Shown here: in pieces, positions 9,910-18,290 of the stretch | Layout of the letters: each line of letters begins with the position of its first letter | How positions within the stretch are numbered: position 1 is the stretch's first letter | Assembly: GCA_019358985.1 (NCBI GenBank) | Contig: JAHHIJ010000032.1 | Coordinates: 24,302-88,301 of the forward strand | Length of the DNA stretch: 64,000 nucleotides | Direction: 5' to 3' | DNA from: Tolypothrix brevis GSE-NOS-MK-07-07A | Lineage (GTDB): Bacteria; Cyanobacteriota; Cyanobacteriia; Cyanobacteriales; Nostocaceae | The notes under the pieces: model-generated | The model's database searches: none | Told to the model about the DNA's origin: nothing | The model's input: the letters and a program-made list of their open reading frames with translations, nothing else | Program-made: the position numbers and the translations under genes

Positions 9910-10282
9910 ACCTAAATTAAGAATTCTATGCATCTCATCTGGTTTGATTTCTTTGATGTGGCAAAGCAGCAGTGCAGCGCAAATAGCATTTATGTTGCTA
10001 GTGTAATAGAGCAGAAGGTAGGAATACTTGTACTGTCAGCTTTTAGTTTTTGTTTGAATGCCTGCCTTGTCTTCACGCCCTAGATGCCATTCTCACAATC
10101 TTTAATTATTTATCTTCAGGTATAGTTTTCACAGGTTATCACAACAATAAAATAGACGCTAGACAAGCGTCATCTACCCAAAGACATAAAATACAAGTAA
10201 GTCAAGAGTTAACAGTCAAAAGTTAACTGCCTAAAAAGTCTTGACCATTGACCCTTGACCATTGACCATTGACCCCCATCTT
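9910..10282. repeat. Intergenic ending in heptanucleotide repeat
   Basis: Noncoding space between convergent genes. Bases 10199-10276 repeat GTCAAAAGTTAAC-like units followed by GACCATT/GACCCTT units, the same fold-back repeat as at 2842. The rest shows no recognisable feature. Confidence 0.65.
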
Positions 10283-11659
10283 TCATTTTGGTTCGATAAA
10301 GCGAGTAGCAAAATTTTGCGCTCGCGTTGGCGATAATACCCGTGCTTTAAGAATTGCAGCCATCAAAAAGGCGTAAGACAAGACCCCAACCACTACCAAA
10401 AGCAAAGCATTGATAGACCCTGTTGCGTTCCACAAAGCGTGGAGTGCTGAAGCGCTAACATAACCAACAGGCAAAATCTGCCAACTTCTGCGGGGTTTGA
10501 GAACAGCTAACCCGATAAAATACCCTAAATACCCGCTGTAAGCCATGTGTCCGGCAACAGACCCTAAAATGCGAGGAATTAACAGTTGTAATCCTACCAG
10601 TTGACCAGCAGCTGCGAGACCTCCCGCTTGTTGGGTCGCATTTTGAATAGATGGTACATATTGTCCTAAAGTTTCTAAGAGTGTGAAACCTACGGCAGAA
10701 GCAGTTCCTAGAAGAATACCATCTAGAGGTTCCCAAACGCCAACACGTTCGCGTAAAGGCGAGGGTAGTACTCTGGCGATGGCATAAGCTCCTAATACTG
10801 GCAGTGCCTTTAGTAATTCCTCCATCAAGCCGGCGCCAAAAAAGTAACGCACAAGTAACTCTGTGAACGTGGTAGCATCTTCAGCAGAAGGCAAGTTACC
10901 AGGTAAGATAACGCGAAATACGAAGATAAATATATCTAACAAAGGACTGAGTAAAATCAGCGTAGTCGTTAATGCTGAGGCTAGTAACACCCACCAAGGC
11001 TTTTGTTTACCGCAAAGCTGATAGACAAAATAGTAAGCCGCAAAAGCGATGTAAGTAGCGACAATAACTTGATTGGCTTGGGGCTGACCGACCGTGGCAA
11101 ACATTAGTACTACAAAAATTACTGTCAGGATTCCCGGTATCAGGTATGCTTTACGAGTTAAATCTTTGCCAGTCGAAATAATCGGAAACAGTTGAGTGAA
11201 GCTGACAGAATCTAGTTTTTGCATCGACTGAAGAGGAGTCGCTGCTGGTGGTAACGGTTTAGAAGCAGGTTGCGACATCACCGTTGCTTGGGGGATGAGT
11301 TCGTACTCAAATAGCAATTCTGGACCATCATAACCTAAAGTTATGCGATCGCCTGGTTGCAATTCCTGAGTACCTTGCAAGGGTTTCCCATTTAAATAAG
11401 TGCCATTAGCACTATTTAAATCAGAAATTACCCAGCTAAATCTAGTATCTGCGGATGATGAGATGGGACGAACCACGGCATGACGACGGGATACCATCCG
11501 ATAGTTCATGGCATCGAAGACAACTTGGCAATTAGGATCCCGTCCAATTACCGCATCTTTACTGGCAAGCAGTGAGTAGCGAGATGCTGACCCAAAAGCT
11601 GCTTCATTACCAGACACTAGCCGCAGAAAAGCGTTATGTCTTGCGTTTTTCCCTGTCAT
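10283..11659 (-). CDS. FHA domain-PrsW family intramembrane protease
   Basis: A 458-aa fusion. Residues about 28-120 are an FHA domain with R40 in VIGRDPN, SRRH at 57-60 and NGTYLNG at 85-91, so phosphothreonine binding should be intact. From about 170 on there are multiple membrane segments of the PrsW type, with the paired glutamates E280-E281 in AGLMEELLKALPV, GTASAVGFTLLETLG, and conserved histidines in SVAGHMAYSGYLGYF and SASALHALWNATG. PrsW proteins cleave membrane substrates such as anti-sigma factors. It converges on the PP2C/CHAT-FHA genes, giving two FHA-protease fusions and one phosphatase within 7 kb. Confidence 0.88.
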   Translation of the reverse strand: MTGKNARHNAFLRLVSGNEAAFGSASRYSLLASKDAVIGRDPNCQVVFDAMNYRMVSRRHAVVRPISSSADTRFSWVISDLNSANGTYLNGKPLQGTQELQPGDRITLGYDGPELLFEYELIPQATVMSQPASKPLPPAATPLQSMQKLDSVSFTQLFPIISTGKDLTRKAYLIPGILTVIFVVLMFATVGQPQANQVIVATYIAFAAYYFVYQLCGKQKPWWVLLASALTTTLILLSPLLDIFIFVFRVILPGNLPSAEDATTFTELLVRYFFGAGLMEELLKALPVLGAYAIARVLPSPLRERVGVWEPLDGILLGTASAVGFTLLETLGQYVPSIQNATQQAGGLAAAGQLVGLQLLIPRILGSVAGHMAYSGYLGYFIGLAVLKPRRSWQILPVGYVSASALHALWNATGSINALLLVVVGVLSYAFLMAAILKARVLSPTRAQNFATRFIEPK

Positions 11660-12195
11660 TGAGTTAGAATTCGCTTCTCAATTAATTCGCTTAAATTATC
11701 ACAGCAGCAGGACTTAACCGTAGCCACATCAGCAGCAGCATTGCTAAATACAATATAGCCTCACTTCCTGTTAAACAATGAGAAATTTATAAATCAAAAT
11801 TTAAGATAGTATTATGCCAGAAAAATAGGATTCTGGCTATCTGAGGTATTTAGAGGGGCTATTCTTGGTAAGCTGTATGAAATTATAGTTCATAGTTTAT
11901 CGACTTTGTAGCACTATATTAAAGTTTAAATGTCTGGTCATTGATTAAATCTTAGTAGTCTTTACCAAGACTAATTGTATTGAAAAATATAAAAAGTCTA
12001 ATTTTTTTGTAGTAGAGACGTTCAATCAGAACCTCTCTACGATGATATCAGTTATTTTTTGTGACTGACAGTTGACCTCTGACTACTGACTATTTCCAAA
12101 TTTATAGACCAAGAACTTTAATTAAGTGTTGTAGGGTGTTAGTTGTTGGTTGTGAAAAAGTACTCGTTACAACCATCCACTATCAATTATCCAAT
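11660..12195. other. Intergenic with a degenerate palindrome
   Basis: 536 noncoding bases. A decayed copy of the GTAGAGACG palindrome lies at 12013-12041 (tip TTC/GAAC with one arm mismatch). A short GACTGAC/GACTACT heptanucleotide repeat sits near 12062-12092. Nothing else was recognised. Confidence 0.55.
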
Positions 12196-12281
12196 AGACA
12201 TCTCCAGAAATGAATGATGCGTTATCTGACCCCAAGAGACGTAGCAGTGCTACGTCTCTACATTCATTTTCGGAGATGTCT
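12196..12281 (-). mobile_element. MITE-1 copy overlapping the narM 3' end
   Basis: An 86-bp element bounded by AGACATC and GATGTCT, flanked on both sides by AAT (likely 3-bp target duplication). Its centre is the AGACGTAGCA/TGCTACGTCT palindrome at about 12235-12261. It overlaps the end of narM and supplies that gene's last five codons and stop. Confidence 0.8.
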
Positions 12282-12734
12282 AATATATAAATTAAATTCG
12301 GCGATTGCTTTCGGGAAATTTTCGTTTTCATGTCCTGGACGACTAAGTTTCAGTAAAGAAAACCGCTGCAATTCAGTTAAATTCCCCCATTGTTGGGGTG
12401 TGATGCTTATACCTATTTCTTGGAGTTTTTTCTGAAGGCTATCTGGGATATTATTAGCATCCATCCACGGGGGATGAGGTTCAATAAATAATGTTGTCGG
12501 TAGTGTGCCGCTACGTTGTAAAATCAAATTATCAAGATACTTATGATAAGCTTGAATTTCGTTTTCTGTGGTGCAAGGTAGTTCCACTAAAGCTTCACGC
12601 TCAACTTGAGTCATGTGGCTCCAATCGGATAATTTCAGCTTAATACCACAGGTATCGAGTTTGTAGCGTACTTGCATAGGAATGCAACGTAGAGATTCAA
12701 CAAAATCTGCCTCGAATTTAAAAAAGACTGCCAT
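12264..12734 (-). CDS. narM: NarM, nitrate reductase-associated protein
   Basis: A 156-aa member of the PF09655 nitrate-reductase-associated family. NarM is needed to make active NarB in Synechococcus, probably in cofactor insertion or assembly. Family landmarks are FFKFEADFVESLRCIPMQVR, LDTCGIKLKL, LPCTTENEIQAY, PHPPWMDANNIP and LTELQRFSLLKLSRPGHENEN. It lies in the nitrate gene cluster, 17 bases after the PsiE-family gene, so the two are probably cotranscribed. The last five residues (RHLRK) and the stop are encoded by the inserted MITE-1 at 12196-12281, so the native C terminus has been replaced. Confidence 0.9.
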   Translation of the reverse strand: MAVFFKFEADFVESLRCIPMQVRYKLDTCGIKLKLSDWSHMTQVEREALVELPCTTENEIQAYHKYLDNLILQRSGTLPTTLFIEPHPPWMDANNIPDSLQKKLQEIGISITPQQWGNLTELQRFSLLKLSRPGHENENFPKAIAEFNLYIRHLRK

Positions 12735-12751
12735 AATATTCCTCCGATGAT

Positions 12752-13210
12752 TTAAGATTTTGATTTAGAATTGCTGTAACGAATAATCCAATAACTTATT
12801 GATAAAGCGAAAATGGCAATTCCCAGTCCAATTACTTCAACACCATCGGTTTTTTCTAAATCGAGTATAATAATTTTCCGAGATACAGCAATTAAAGAAG
12901 TTACAATAACTAATTCAACCTGAACAACGTGTTTTTTCAGATAAGCTGTGATATTTTCTAAAATTTCTAAAGCAATTAAAATATTTAGAAATAAACCAAA
13001 TATTTTAAATAATGTTTTGTTGATTGCACCATATTCTGTGGTAAAAAGTTCTTTAATCAGAAGCACTCCTAAGTCAAAAATGGCTACCAAAATTACTACC
13101 ACCATCGCTAAAGATAAAACTTTAGAGACTACCACCTCTATGCTTTCAATATAGTGCATAAAGTTGTCATCTTTGCTAGCTTCTTTAAATTGCCTGAATA
13201 GCTTCCACAT
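12752..13210 (-). CDS. PsiE-family membrane protein
   Basis: A roughly 152-aa membrane protein beginning MWKLFRQFKEASKDDNF, with four hydrophobic segments (VVSKVLSLAMVVVILVAIFD, LFKIFGLFLNILIALEIL, VELVIVTSLIAVSRKIIIL, VIGLGIAIFALSISYWII). It fits the phosphate-starvation-inducible PsiE family; its biochemical role is unknown. The frame stays open to an ATG at 13351 and would add about 47 residues rich in Lys and Phe. I prefer 13210 because a G-rich ribosome site precedes it and the extension looks like translated low-complexity leader. It is placed directly ahead of narM. Confidence 0.8.
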   Translation of the reverse strand: MWKLFRQFKEASKDDNFMHYIESIEVVVSKVLSLAMVVVILVAIFDLGVLLIKELFTTEYGAINKTLFKIFGLFLNILIALEILENITAYLKKHVVQVELVIVTSLIAVSRKIIILDLEKTDGVEVIGLGIAIFALSISYWIIRYSNSKSKS

Positions 13211-13365
13211 CTTCTGCACCCCCCTGTGAAGTAAAAAGTGAAAAGCAAAAAGAAAAAAGAAAAACCCCATAGATAAATCTATAGGATGGAAAAAGAATGC
13301 CTTACCAATTCGCGCTTTGTATTTAGAAGGCGCTTTTTTCTTATCTTCCATATCTCAAACTAGGA

Positions 13366-13415
13366 GACAGTCAATAGTCAATAATCAATAGTTACAAAAA
13401 CTATTGACTATAAAA
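13366..13415. repeat. Heptanucleotide fold-back repeat
   Basis: Copies of AGTCAATA/AATCAATAG followed by the complementary AACTATTGACTAT; a hairpin upstream of the PsiE-family gene. Confidence 0.7.
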
Positions 13416-13643
13416 TATTCACCAATTCCCCGGATCGCCAAATATATTGTCATGTATATTTAGCAGCTTATCATTCTTCAGGTCGCAATTGATAAGTAGA
13501 TGGGCATAAATAAACCCTTCTTAACGTAGTAACCTGATTAGCCGTTAAATCCTCACCGACGAGCGGTAAACCGCTCACTACTAACCAGGAGAGTATTTTA
13601 CATTTAATTTCGCCCACTTACTTAATGATTATTTCAACGTTCA
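13416..13643. other. Right-flank DNA of the IsrB locus
   Basis: Noncoding sequence between the PsiE-family gene and the isrB hairpins. It contains a small GAGCGGTAAACCGCTC palindrome near 13561. The right boundary of the IsrB element probably falls in or near this stretch, but no direct repeat was found to fix it. Confidence 0.4.
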
Positions 13644-13770
13644 CCAGCAAGGAGTCCCACACCATAATCCCTGATTTGGTGTGGGGAGGAATTGCTGGTT
13701 GGATTTGTTGCATCCAAAACGCCAACTTTTCCCATAGCGAAAAAAGGGAGGAGGATAGCAACAAATCCAA
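13644..13770 (-). other. Two back-to-back hairpins after isrB
   Basis: Hairpin one spans 13644-13698, with CCAGCAA/TTGCTGG outside and CCCACACC/GGTGTGGG inside. Hairpin two spans 13699-13770 with a perfect 13-base stem (TTGGATTTGTTGC/GCAACAAATCCAA). They adjoin each other and lie 7 bases beyond the isrB stop. They may be the element's right-end structure, a terminator, or the 3' part of an RNA. Confidence 0.65.
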
Positions 13771-13777
13771 CAATAGT

Positions 13778-14929
13778 TTATGCAACAACGCATAATCTCG
13801 TACTCCGTTTTATTAATTTGACATTGTTGGGATTAAATTGACCAATGCGTGACCAGTTGTGGTCGTAGATGGAAATATTTTTTGTTTTCCCAGAATTAGT
13901 AAATCCGCCAACCCAACCGCGTATTGCCTCTTTATTACGAAAGGCTTGAACGTAGTCACCTGACCGAAAACCAAATGGTGTTATTGTTCCACCTTGTCGT
14001 TTTAAAATTCCACCCTTCGAGTAGTTTTCTTGATGCAATTTTCTCCTAAATAATTTAGGTCGAGTAATCACAATGAATGGTGATAGAGTTACAACACATT
14101 CCCCAACCCAATGATGCCCGTGATTTTTTGGGGTATGGAAAGCTTTATACTGAACAAATGCGGTAGATGCTAATGCTATTGCATCGTTAGCATGAGTTTC
14201 TGGAGTCTGCTTTGATTTATCTTTCTTGTCTTTAACAAGACCTAGCTGAGTGCGGTATTTCCCGGTATCCAAAGAATCTATTTCTTTGAGGGGTGCAAGC
14301 TTTGACGCTTCGACTCTAAACCATTCTTGCCCAACTGTTACAGGAGATATGCCAAATCCATGACCTTTGGAATTACCACCACACGACTCGTCTCTAATCT
14401 CGGAGATAGGAATTATTTTGGACATTTCTGACAATATTCTTAATTCCATTTCTCGATTAGCTTTGATGCTAGGCGGTAGCTTTTCTTGGCGACGATTGCT
14501 AAATCTTTTTTCTCGGTGATTGCGTAACTTGAAAGCAACTTTGCGGTTAATGCGCTGTCCTCTGCGAGTGCGTCTTAACTCATGTCTTTTTTCCATTTTT
14601 CCTGTTACAGACTGTCTATCTTTCGTCGTCTTTTTAGATTTATAAAAACCGGGAATACAAGCATGGAATAAAGCAATTGTTGCTAACTTAGTTTGGAATG
14701 CAATACCTGTAAAAGCCTTGCCTCTATCTGTTCCGCACACTATTTCTTGCGTATTGTATCCAGATGGTTCGCGTAATAATTGGATGTAAAATAATCCGAC
14801 TTTATTGCGTAACCCTTCAGCTTTACCCAACTTTATCCACTTCCTCGCTCTTGCCGGAGTGGTCGGCATGAGTGGTTTCCCATTTGAGGATAGAACTGGT
14901 ACTCGTGTTGTTTGATTATTCTGTGACAT
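13778..14929 (-). CDS. isrB: IsrB-type RNA-guided nickase (RRXRR/PLMP-RuvC, no HNH)
   Basis: A 383-aa protein of the IscB/IsrB (OMEGA) group. It opens with the diagnostic PLMP box (P19-P22 within NGKPLMPTTPARAR). RuvC-I has D68 (CGTDRGKAFTGIA), an arginine-rich bridge helix covers about 113-150 (RHELRRTRRGQRINRK), RuvC-II glutamate is E177 (ISEIRDE), and RuvC-III has D249 (THANDAIALA). Only about 70 residues separate RuvC-II and RuvC-III, too few for an HNH domain, which makes it IsrB rather than IscB. The C-terminal part (RRKLHQEN, KGGILKRQGGTITPFGFRSGD, GWVGGFT) matches the target/RNA-binding region. IsrB nicks DNA under guidance of an omega RNA encoded upstream. No TnpA is present, so it would need one in trans. 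Confidence 0.85.
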   Translation of the reverse strand: MSQNNQTTRVPVLSSNGKPLMPTTPARARKWIKLGKAEGLRNKVGLFYIQLLREPSGYNTQEIVCGTDRGKAFTGIAFQTKLATIALFHACIPGFYKSKKTTKDRQSVTGKMEKRHELRRTRRGQRINRKVAFKLRNHREKRFSNRRQEKLPPSIKANREMELRILSEMSKIIPISEIRDESCGGNSKGHGFGISPVTVGQEWFRVEASKLAPLKEIDSLDTGKYRTQLGLVKDKKDKSKQTPETHANDAIALASTAFVQYKAFHTPKNHGHHWVGECVVTLSPFIVITRPKLFRRKLHQENYSKGGILKRQGGTITPFGFRSGDYVQAFRNKEAIRGWVGGFTNSGKTKNISIYDHNWSRIGQFNPNNVKLIKRSTRLCVVA

Positions 14930-14934
14930 TTGTT

Positions 14935-15235
14935 TTTAGGGATAACCCAAATTACTTTGTATTTAGAATAAATTCTGTCCCTTCGGGCAATCTGGTAAGC
15001 GTATCTTCTATTCACGACTAGACCGTACAGGGGGCTAAACTAGGGAAATATTTAGCCGTGTAACCTTACCAAATCTCGTTGCCCTAACCAACTCTCTCCT
15101 TGCATACCGTGAACTTAGTGAACTAAGTATTTTGCAAGCCTACACTGTCCCGGAGGGCAGTGTAGGTAGTTGACTGCGTAATATTGATTAATACAGAACG
15201 ACTTTGAGCCGCCCTGTTTTTTTCTGTACTTTTGT
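14935..15235 (-). ncRNA. Putative omega RNA of IsrB
   Basis: The roughly 300 bases upstream of isrB are noncoding but rich in stable stems: CCTACACTG/CAGTGTAGG around a GGAG-type loop at 15139-15166, ACTTAG/CTAAGT at 15113-15128, and GGCTAAA/TTTAGCC at 15033-15057. Position and length match the omega RNA that known IsrB systems encode 5' of the gene, with the guide at its 5' end, here expected near 15220-15240 just past narB. The boundaries are approximate and no covariance search was possible. Confidence 0.6.
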
Positions 15236-15275
15236 TAAGAAATGCGTTCACTTGTCGCCAAAGGTGGTAATGATG

Positions 15276-17570
15276 TCAGCCGACACCACTGGTTAATGAC
15301 ACTTGCTTAGGCAACTCAGTATTAACCGCAACTGGCACTAATTGTACCGCACAAGCTTTTAATTCTGGTTGGAGTGAGTCGGGACAAGATTCTGGATGTG
15401 TGAGAGCGTTTGCTTCAGAATTTTCTGCCCACAGCGCACCCCAATGCATGGGGACAAAGACCGTACCGGGTGCGATCGCTTTTGTAATTTTAGCAGGAAA
15501 CTTGGATTTTCCCCGACGCGATCGCACGGACACCCACTCCGAATCTGTAATATTCAACTTTGCCGCATCACGAGGATGAATCTCAATAAATGGTTGGGGA
15601 TGCATCGAGCGAATTTTTTCAATGCGACCGGTGCGTGTTTGAGTGTGCCAATGTCCGTAAAGTCGCCCAGTTGTCAAGACAAAGGGATAATCAGGATCGG
15701 GTGGTTCTGCTAATCCTCGCGAATGATATGCGCCAAATCGAGCGCGTCCATCAGGAGTGTGAAAACGCAAATCAGTGTAAAGTCTTTTGGAATTAAAAGT
15801 TGTAGAGACGCGATTCATCGCGTCTGTATTTGTAGAGACGCGATTCATCGCGTCTGTATTTTCTTCAAAACCAAGAACACCAGTATCAGAATCGATATAT
15901 ATCGGTTCAGGTTTATTTTCTGGATGGGGCCATTGAGTCGCACCTTCCGCTTGTAATTGCTCGTGACTCATACCTGTCATATCGCAAGGACGATCGCAAG
16001 TCAGTTGCACAAACTCAGTATATACCTCAGCGGAGTTTGTAAAAGAAAATTCTTTCTCAAAACCTAAGCGACGCCCTACTTCAGCAAAAATTTCCCAATC
16101 TGCTTTTGCTTCCCCTGGTGGTGTGCGGAATGCTTGACATAAGGTGACTACTCGTTCGGAGTTTGTCATCACACCAGTTTTCTCACCCCATTGTGCTGCG
16201 GGTAAGAGAACGTGAGCGTAAGCAGCAGTTTCTGTGGGATAATAAGCATCTTGATAGATTGTAAAAGGCGATCGCAATAACGCTTTTTTCGTCCGCTCCA
16301 AATCTGGCATACTCACAGCCGGATTAGTCGCCGCAATCCACAATAACCCGACATTACCGTTTTCTAACTCCGTAATCATATCCCACGCCGTCAAACCCGG
16401 ATTTGGGGAAATTTGCCCCGGCTTCAGTCCCCAAAATTCCTCAACTTCCCCTCGCTGTTGGGCATTTTTCACCGTCCGATAACCAGGTAACAGATGTGAT
16501 AAACCTCCCGCTTCGCGTCCTCCCATCGCGTTTGGCTGACCGGTTAAGGAAAATGGTCCGGCTCCTGGTTTACCAATTTGTCCGGTCATTAAGTGCAAAT
16601 TAATGATGGTTCTGACTTTTGCGGTACCTTCCGATGATTGATTTACACCCATTGACCACATCGACAGAACCCGCTGTGATTGTCCCCAGTAGCGAGCTGC
16701 TGTTTCTAAATCTTCAACGCTGATACCGCAGCGATGAGCTACGACATCAGGGGAATAATGGCGAATCACCTCAGCGTATGCAGGGAAGTTGCTGGTACAA
16801 TCCTCAATGAACGCGGGATCGATGTAATTCCAGCGCATCAATAAGTGAGCCATCCCGTTCATCAAGTCGATATCTGTACCGGGACGAATCGCTAAATGTA
16901 AATCTGCGGCTTCTGCGGTTGGTGTGCGTCGGGGATCGACCACAATCATTTTCACTTTGCGATTCTTTTTATGGTATTTCTCCAATCGGTTGAAAATGAT
17001 CGGGTGACATTCAGCCGTATTGGTACCAATTAAAAAAGCACAGTCAGTTAACTCCAAGTCATCGTAACAGCACGGGGGACCATCTGCGCCAAAGCTTTGA
17101 ATGTAGCCAGCTACAGCACTGGACATACATAAACGAGAGTTGGCATCAAAGTTGTTTGTACCCAAACAGCCTTTCATCAATTTCTGAGCTATGTAGTAGT
17201 CCTCAGTTTGAAACTGACCGGAACCATACATACATATGGCTTCTACTCCTTGGGTAAAGCGCACAGTTTGAATGCGCTGGGTGATAAGATTAAAAGCTTC
17301 ATCCCAAGTTGCGCGGCGAAATTCCTGTTTTAAGGAGTCTCGTAGCATTGGGTAGCGTAATCTATTTTTATCTAAAGATTCGGCGATGGTTGCGCCTTTA
17401 ACACACACCATACCTTGACTTGACGGATGCGCTTTATCCCCCCGCACTCGCCAAATTGGAGTTCCTTGGCTATCTCGATTTGTGGCTTTGCCATGTTGCG
17501 CTGGGGGGGAGACTTCTAATCCACAGCCTACACCACAGTAAGGACAGACGGTTTTAGTAATTTCAGTCAT
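15276..17570 (-). CDS. narB: Ferredoxin-nitrate reductase
   Basis: A 764-aa molybdopterin enzyme that reduces nitrate to nitrite with ferredoxin in the cytoplasm. The N terminus has the 4Fe-4S motif C9-x2-C12-x3-C16 ([12 protein letters not shown]) with the fourth cysteine in GMVCVKG. Typical pterin-binding segments follow ([65 protein letters not shown]), as does the C-terminal barrel ([19 protein letters not shown]). Residues 571-590 are a foreign tandem decapeptide ([10 protein letters not shown] twice) encoded by two exact 30-bp copies of the genome's palindrome repeat. They lie in the linker before the last domain and keep the frame. A perfect NtcA box lies upstream. Confidence 0.95.
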   Translation of the reverse strand: MTEITKTVCPYCGVGCGLEVSPPAQHGKATNRDSQGTPIWRVRGDKAHPSSQGMVCVKGATIAESLDKNRLRYPMLRDSLKQEFRRATWDEAFNLITQRIQTVRFTQGVEAICMYGSGQFQTEDYYIAQKLMKGCLGTNNFDANSRLCMSSAVAGYIQSFGADGPPCCYDDLELTDCAFLIGTNTAECHPIIFNRLEKYHKKNRKVKMIVVDPRRTPTAEAADLHLAIRPGTDIDLMNGMAHLLMRWNYIDPAFIEDCTSNFPAYAEVIRHYSPDVVAHRCGISVEDLETAARYWGQSQRVLSMWSMGVNQSSEGTAKVRTIINLHLMTGQIGKPGAGPFSLTGQPNAMGGREAGGLSHLLPGYRTVKNAQQRGEVEEFWGLKPGQISPNPGLTAWDMITELENGNVGLLWIAATNPAVSMPDLERTKKALLRSPFTIYQDAYYPTETAAYAHVLLPAAQWGEKTGVMTNSERVVTLCQAFRTPPGEAKADWEIFAEVGRRLGFEKEFSFTNSAEVYTEFVQLTCDRPCDMTGMSHEQLQAEGATQWPHPENKPEPIYIDSDTGVLGFEENTDAMNRVSTNTDAMNRVSTTFNSKRLYTDLRFHTPDGRARFGAYHSRGLAEPPDPDYPFVLTTGRLYGHWHTQTRTGRIEKIRSMHPQPFIEIHPRDAAKLNITDSEWVSVRSRRGKSKFPAKITKAIAPGTVFVPMHWGALWAENSEANALTHPESCPDSLQPELKACAVQLVPVAVNTELPKQVSLTSGVG
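15801..15860. repeat. Tandem 30-bp palindrome repeat inside narB
   Basis: Two identical 30-bp units, each containing the palindrome arms AGACGCGATT/ATCGCGTCT with the shared GTAGAGACG base. They are inside the coding sequence of narB and, being a multiple of three, leave the frame intact. Confidence 0.95.
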
Positions 17571-17654
17571 GGCGTTTATACCGTATTCACCAGTTGTCTA
17601 AATTTTGAACAATGACTTAATTTAAGAGCGAATAGTTGTGTTTTCAAACTTTTG

Positions 17655-17758
17655 ATATCATGGAAGCGCAAATCACAGATACTGTAGAGACGTTCCGGCG
17701 GAACGTCTTTACGACGGTTGCGACGTTTTTGTTACTGTTAATTAAACGGACATGATAT
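17655..17758. mobile_element. MITE-2 copy with ATATCATG ends
   Basis: Bounded by ATATCATG and CATGATAT. The core is the palindrome AGACGTTCCG/GGAACGTCT (17684-17712), followed by CGACGGTTGCGACG and TTAATTAAACGGACATGATAT-type end sequence. The same parts recur at 30753-30907, so this is a repeated element rather than a chance hairpin. Confidence 0.65.
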
Positions 17759-17912
17759 GAAATTCGCTCGCTGCACTTAAAAATGTTTAAGCTGCTGAGA
17801 GAAAATTCTGATAGTTTCTGTTAAGAATTTTTCTCAAATTTGCGGGAAAAACTTTCGGAATTTATCCTGATAGCATTTTTACTTATTTAATATCAATTGT
17901 GACCAACAAAAA

Positions 17913-17926
17913 GTATTTTATTATAC
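17913..17926 (-). promoter_or_regulatory. NtcA box upstream of narB
   Basis: A perfect GTA-N8-TAC site (GTATTTTATTATAC). On the minus strand a TATTAA hexamer lies 20 bases downstream, a fair but not perfect -10 match (consensus TAN3T at about 22). It would give a leader of roughly 300 bases before the narB start. NtcA activates nitrate genes when nitrogen is limiting. Confidence 0.55.
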
Positions 17927-18156
17927 TTTTTTTCAACTAATATCATTCATTAAGCCCCAAATTTTCGCAGAGACGTAGCAATGCTACGTCTCTACATAAA
18001 TGTGATTTTTTTCCACAATTCCTTAAATTGAAGATACACACAGATTGATTTTCTGTGTGTATCTCAGGTTTGATTTTTAGGAGTTTATTAGTAGTAATCC
18101 TAACCCAACTAACTACTATAGGAATCCGGTTTGAATTTTGAACAAAATTCGGTATT

Positions 18157-18237
18157 GTAGGGTGTGTTAGAACGGAGTTCGTACCGCACCATTTGTAAGG
18201 ATTTGGTGCGTTACGCTGTCGCTAACGCACCCTACGT
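18157..18237. repeat. Inverted repeat of GTAGGGTG type
   Basis: About 80 bp running from GTAGGGTGTGTTAG to CTAACGCACCCTAC, with inner GGTGCG pairing. It is a fold-back repeat of the kind scattered through filamentous cyanobacterial genomes, and distinct from the GTAGAGACG family. Confidence 0.75.
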
Positions 18238-18290
18238 ATCTTTTCAAAAATCAAATAGTAATCCTATAACTACTATCTCCTATTGAAATC

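Larger units (their letters stand above)
17571..18290. other. narB leader and intergenic repeats
   Basis: 720 bases between nrtP and narB. It holds a MITE-2-type element (17655-17758), an NtcA box (17913-17926), a palindrome with the TAGCA tip (17970-17992) and a larger inverted repeat (18157-18237). Confidence 0.7.

Noticed and set aside
13211..13351. N-terminal extension of the PsiE-family protein
   Set aside because: The extra 47 codons are Lys/Phe-rich and come before a better ribosome site and family-like start at 13210.
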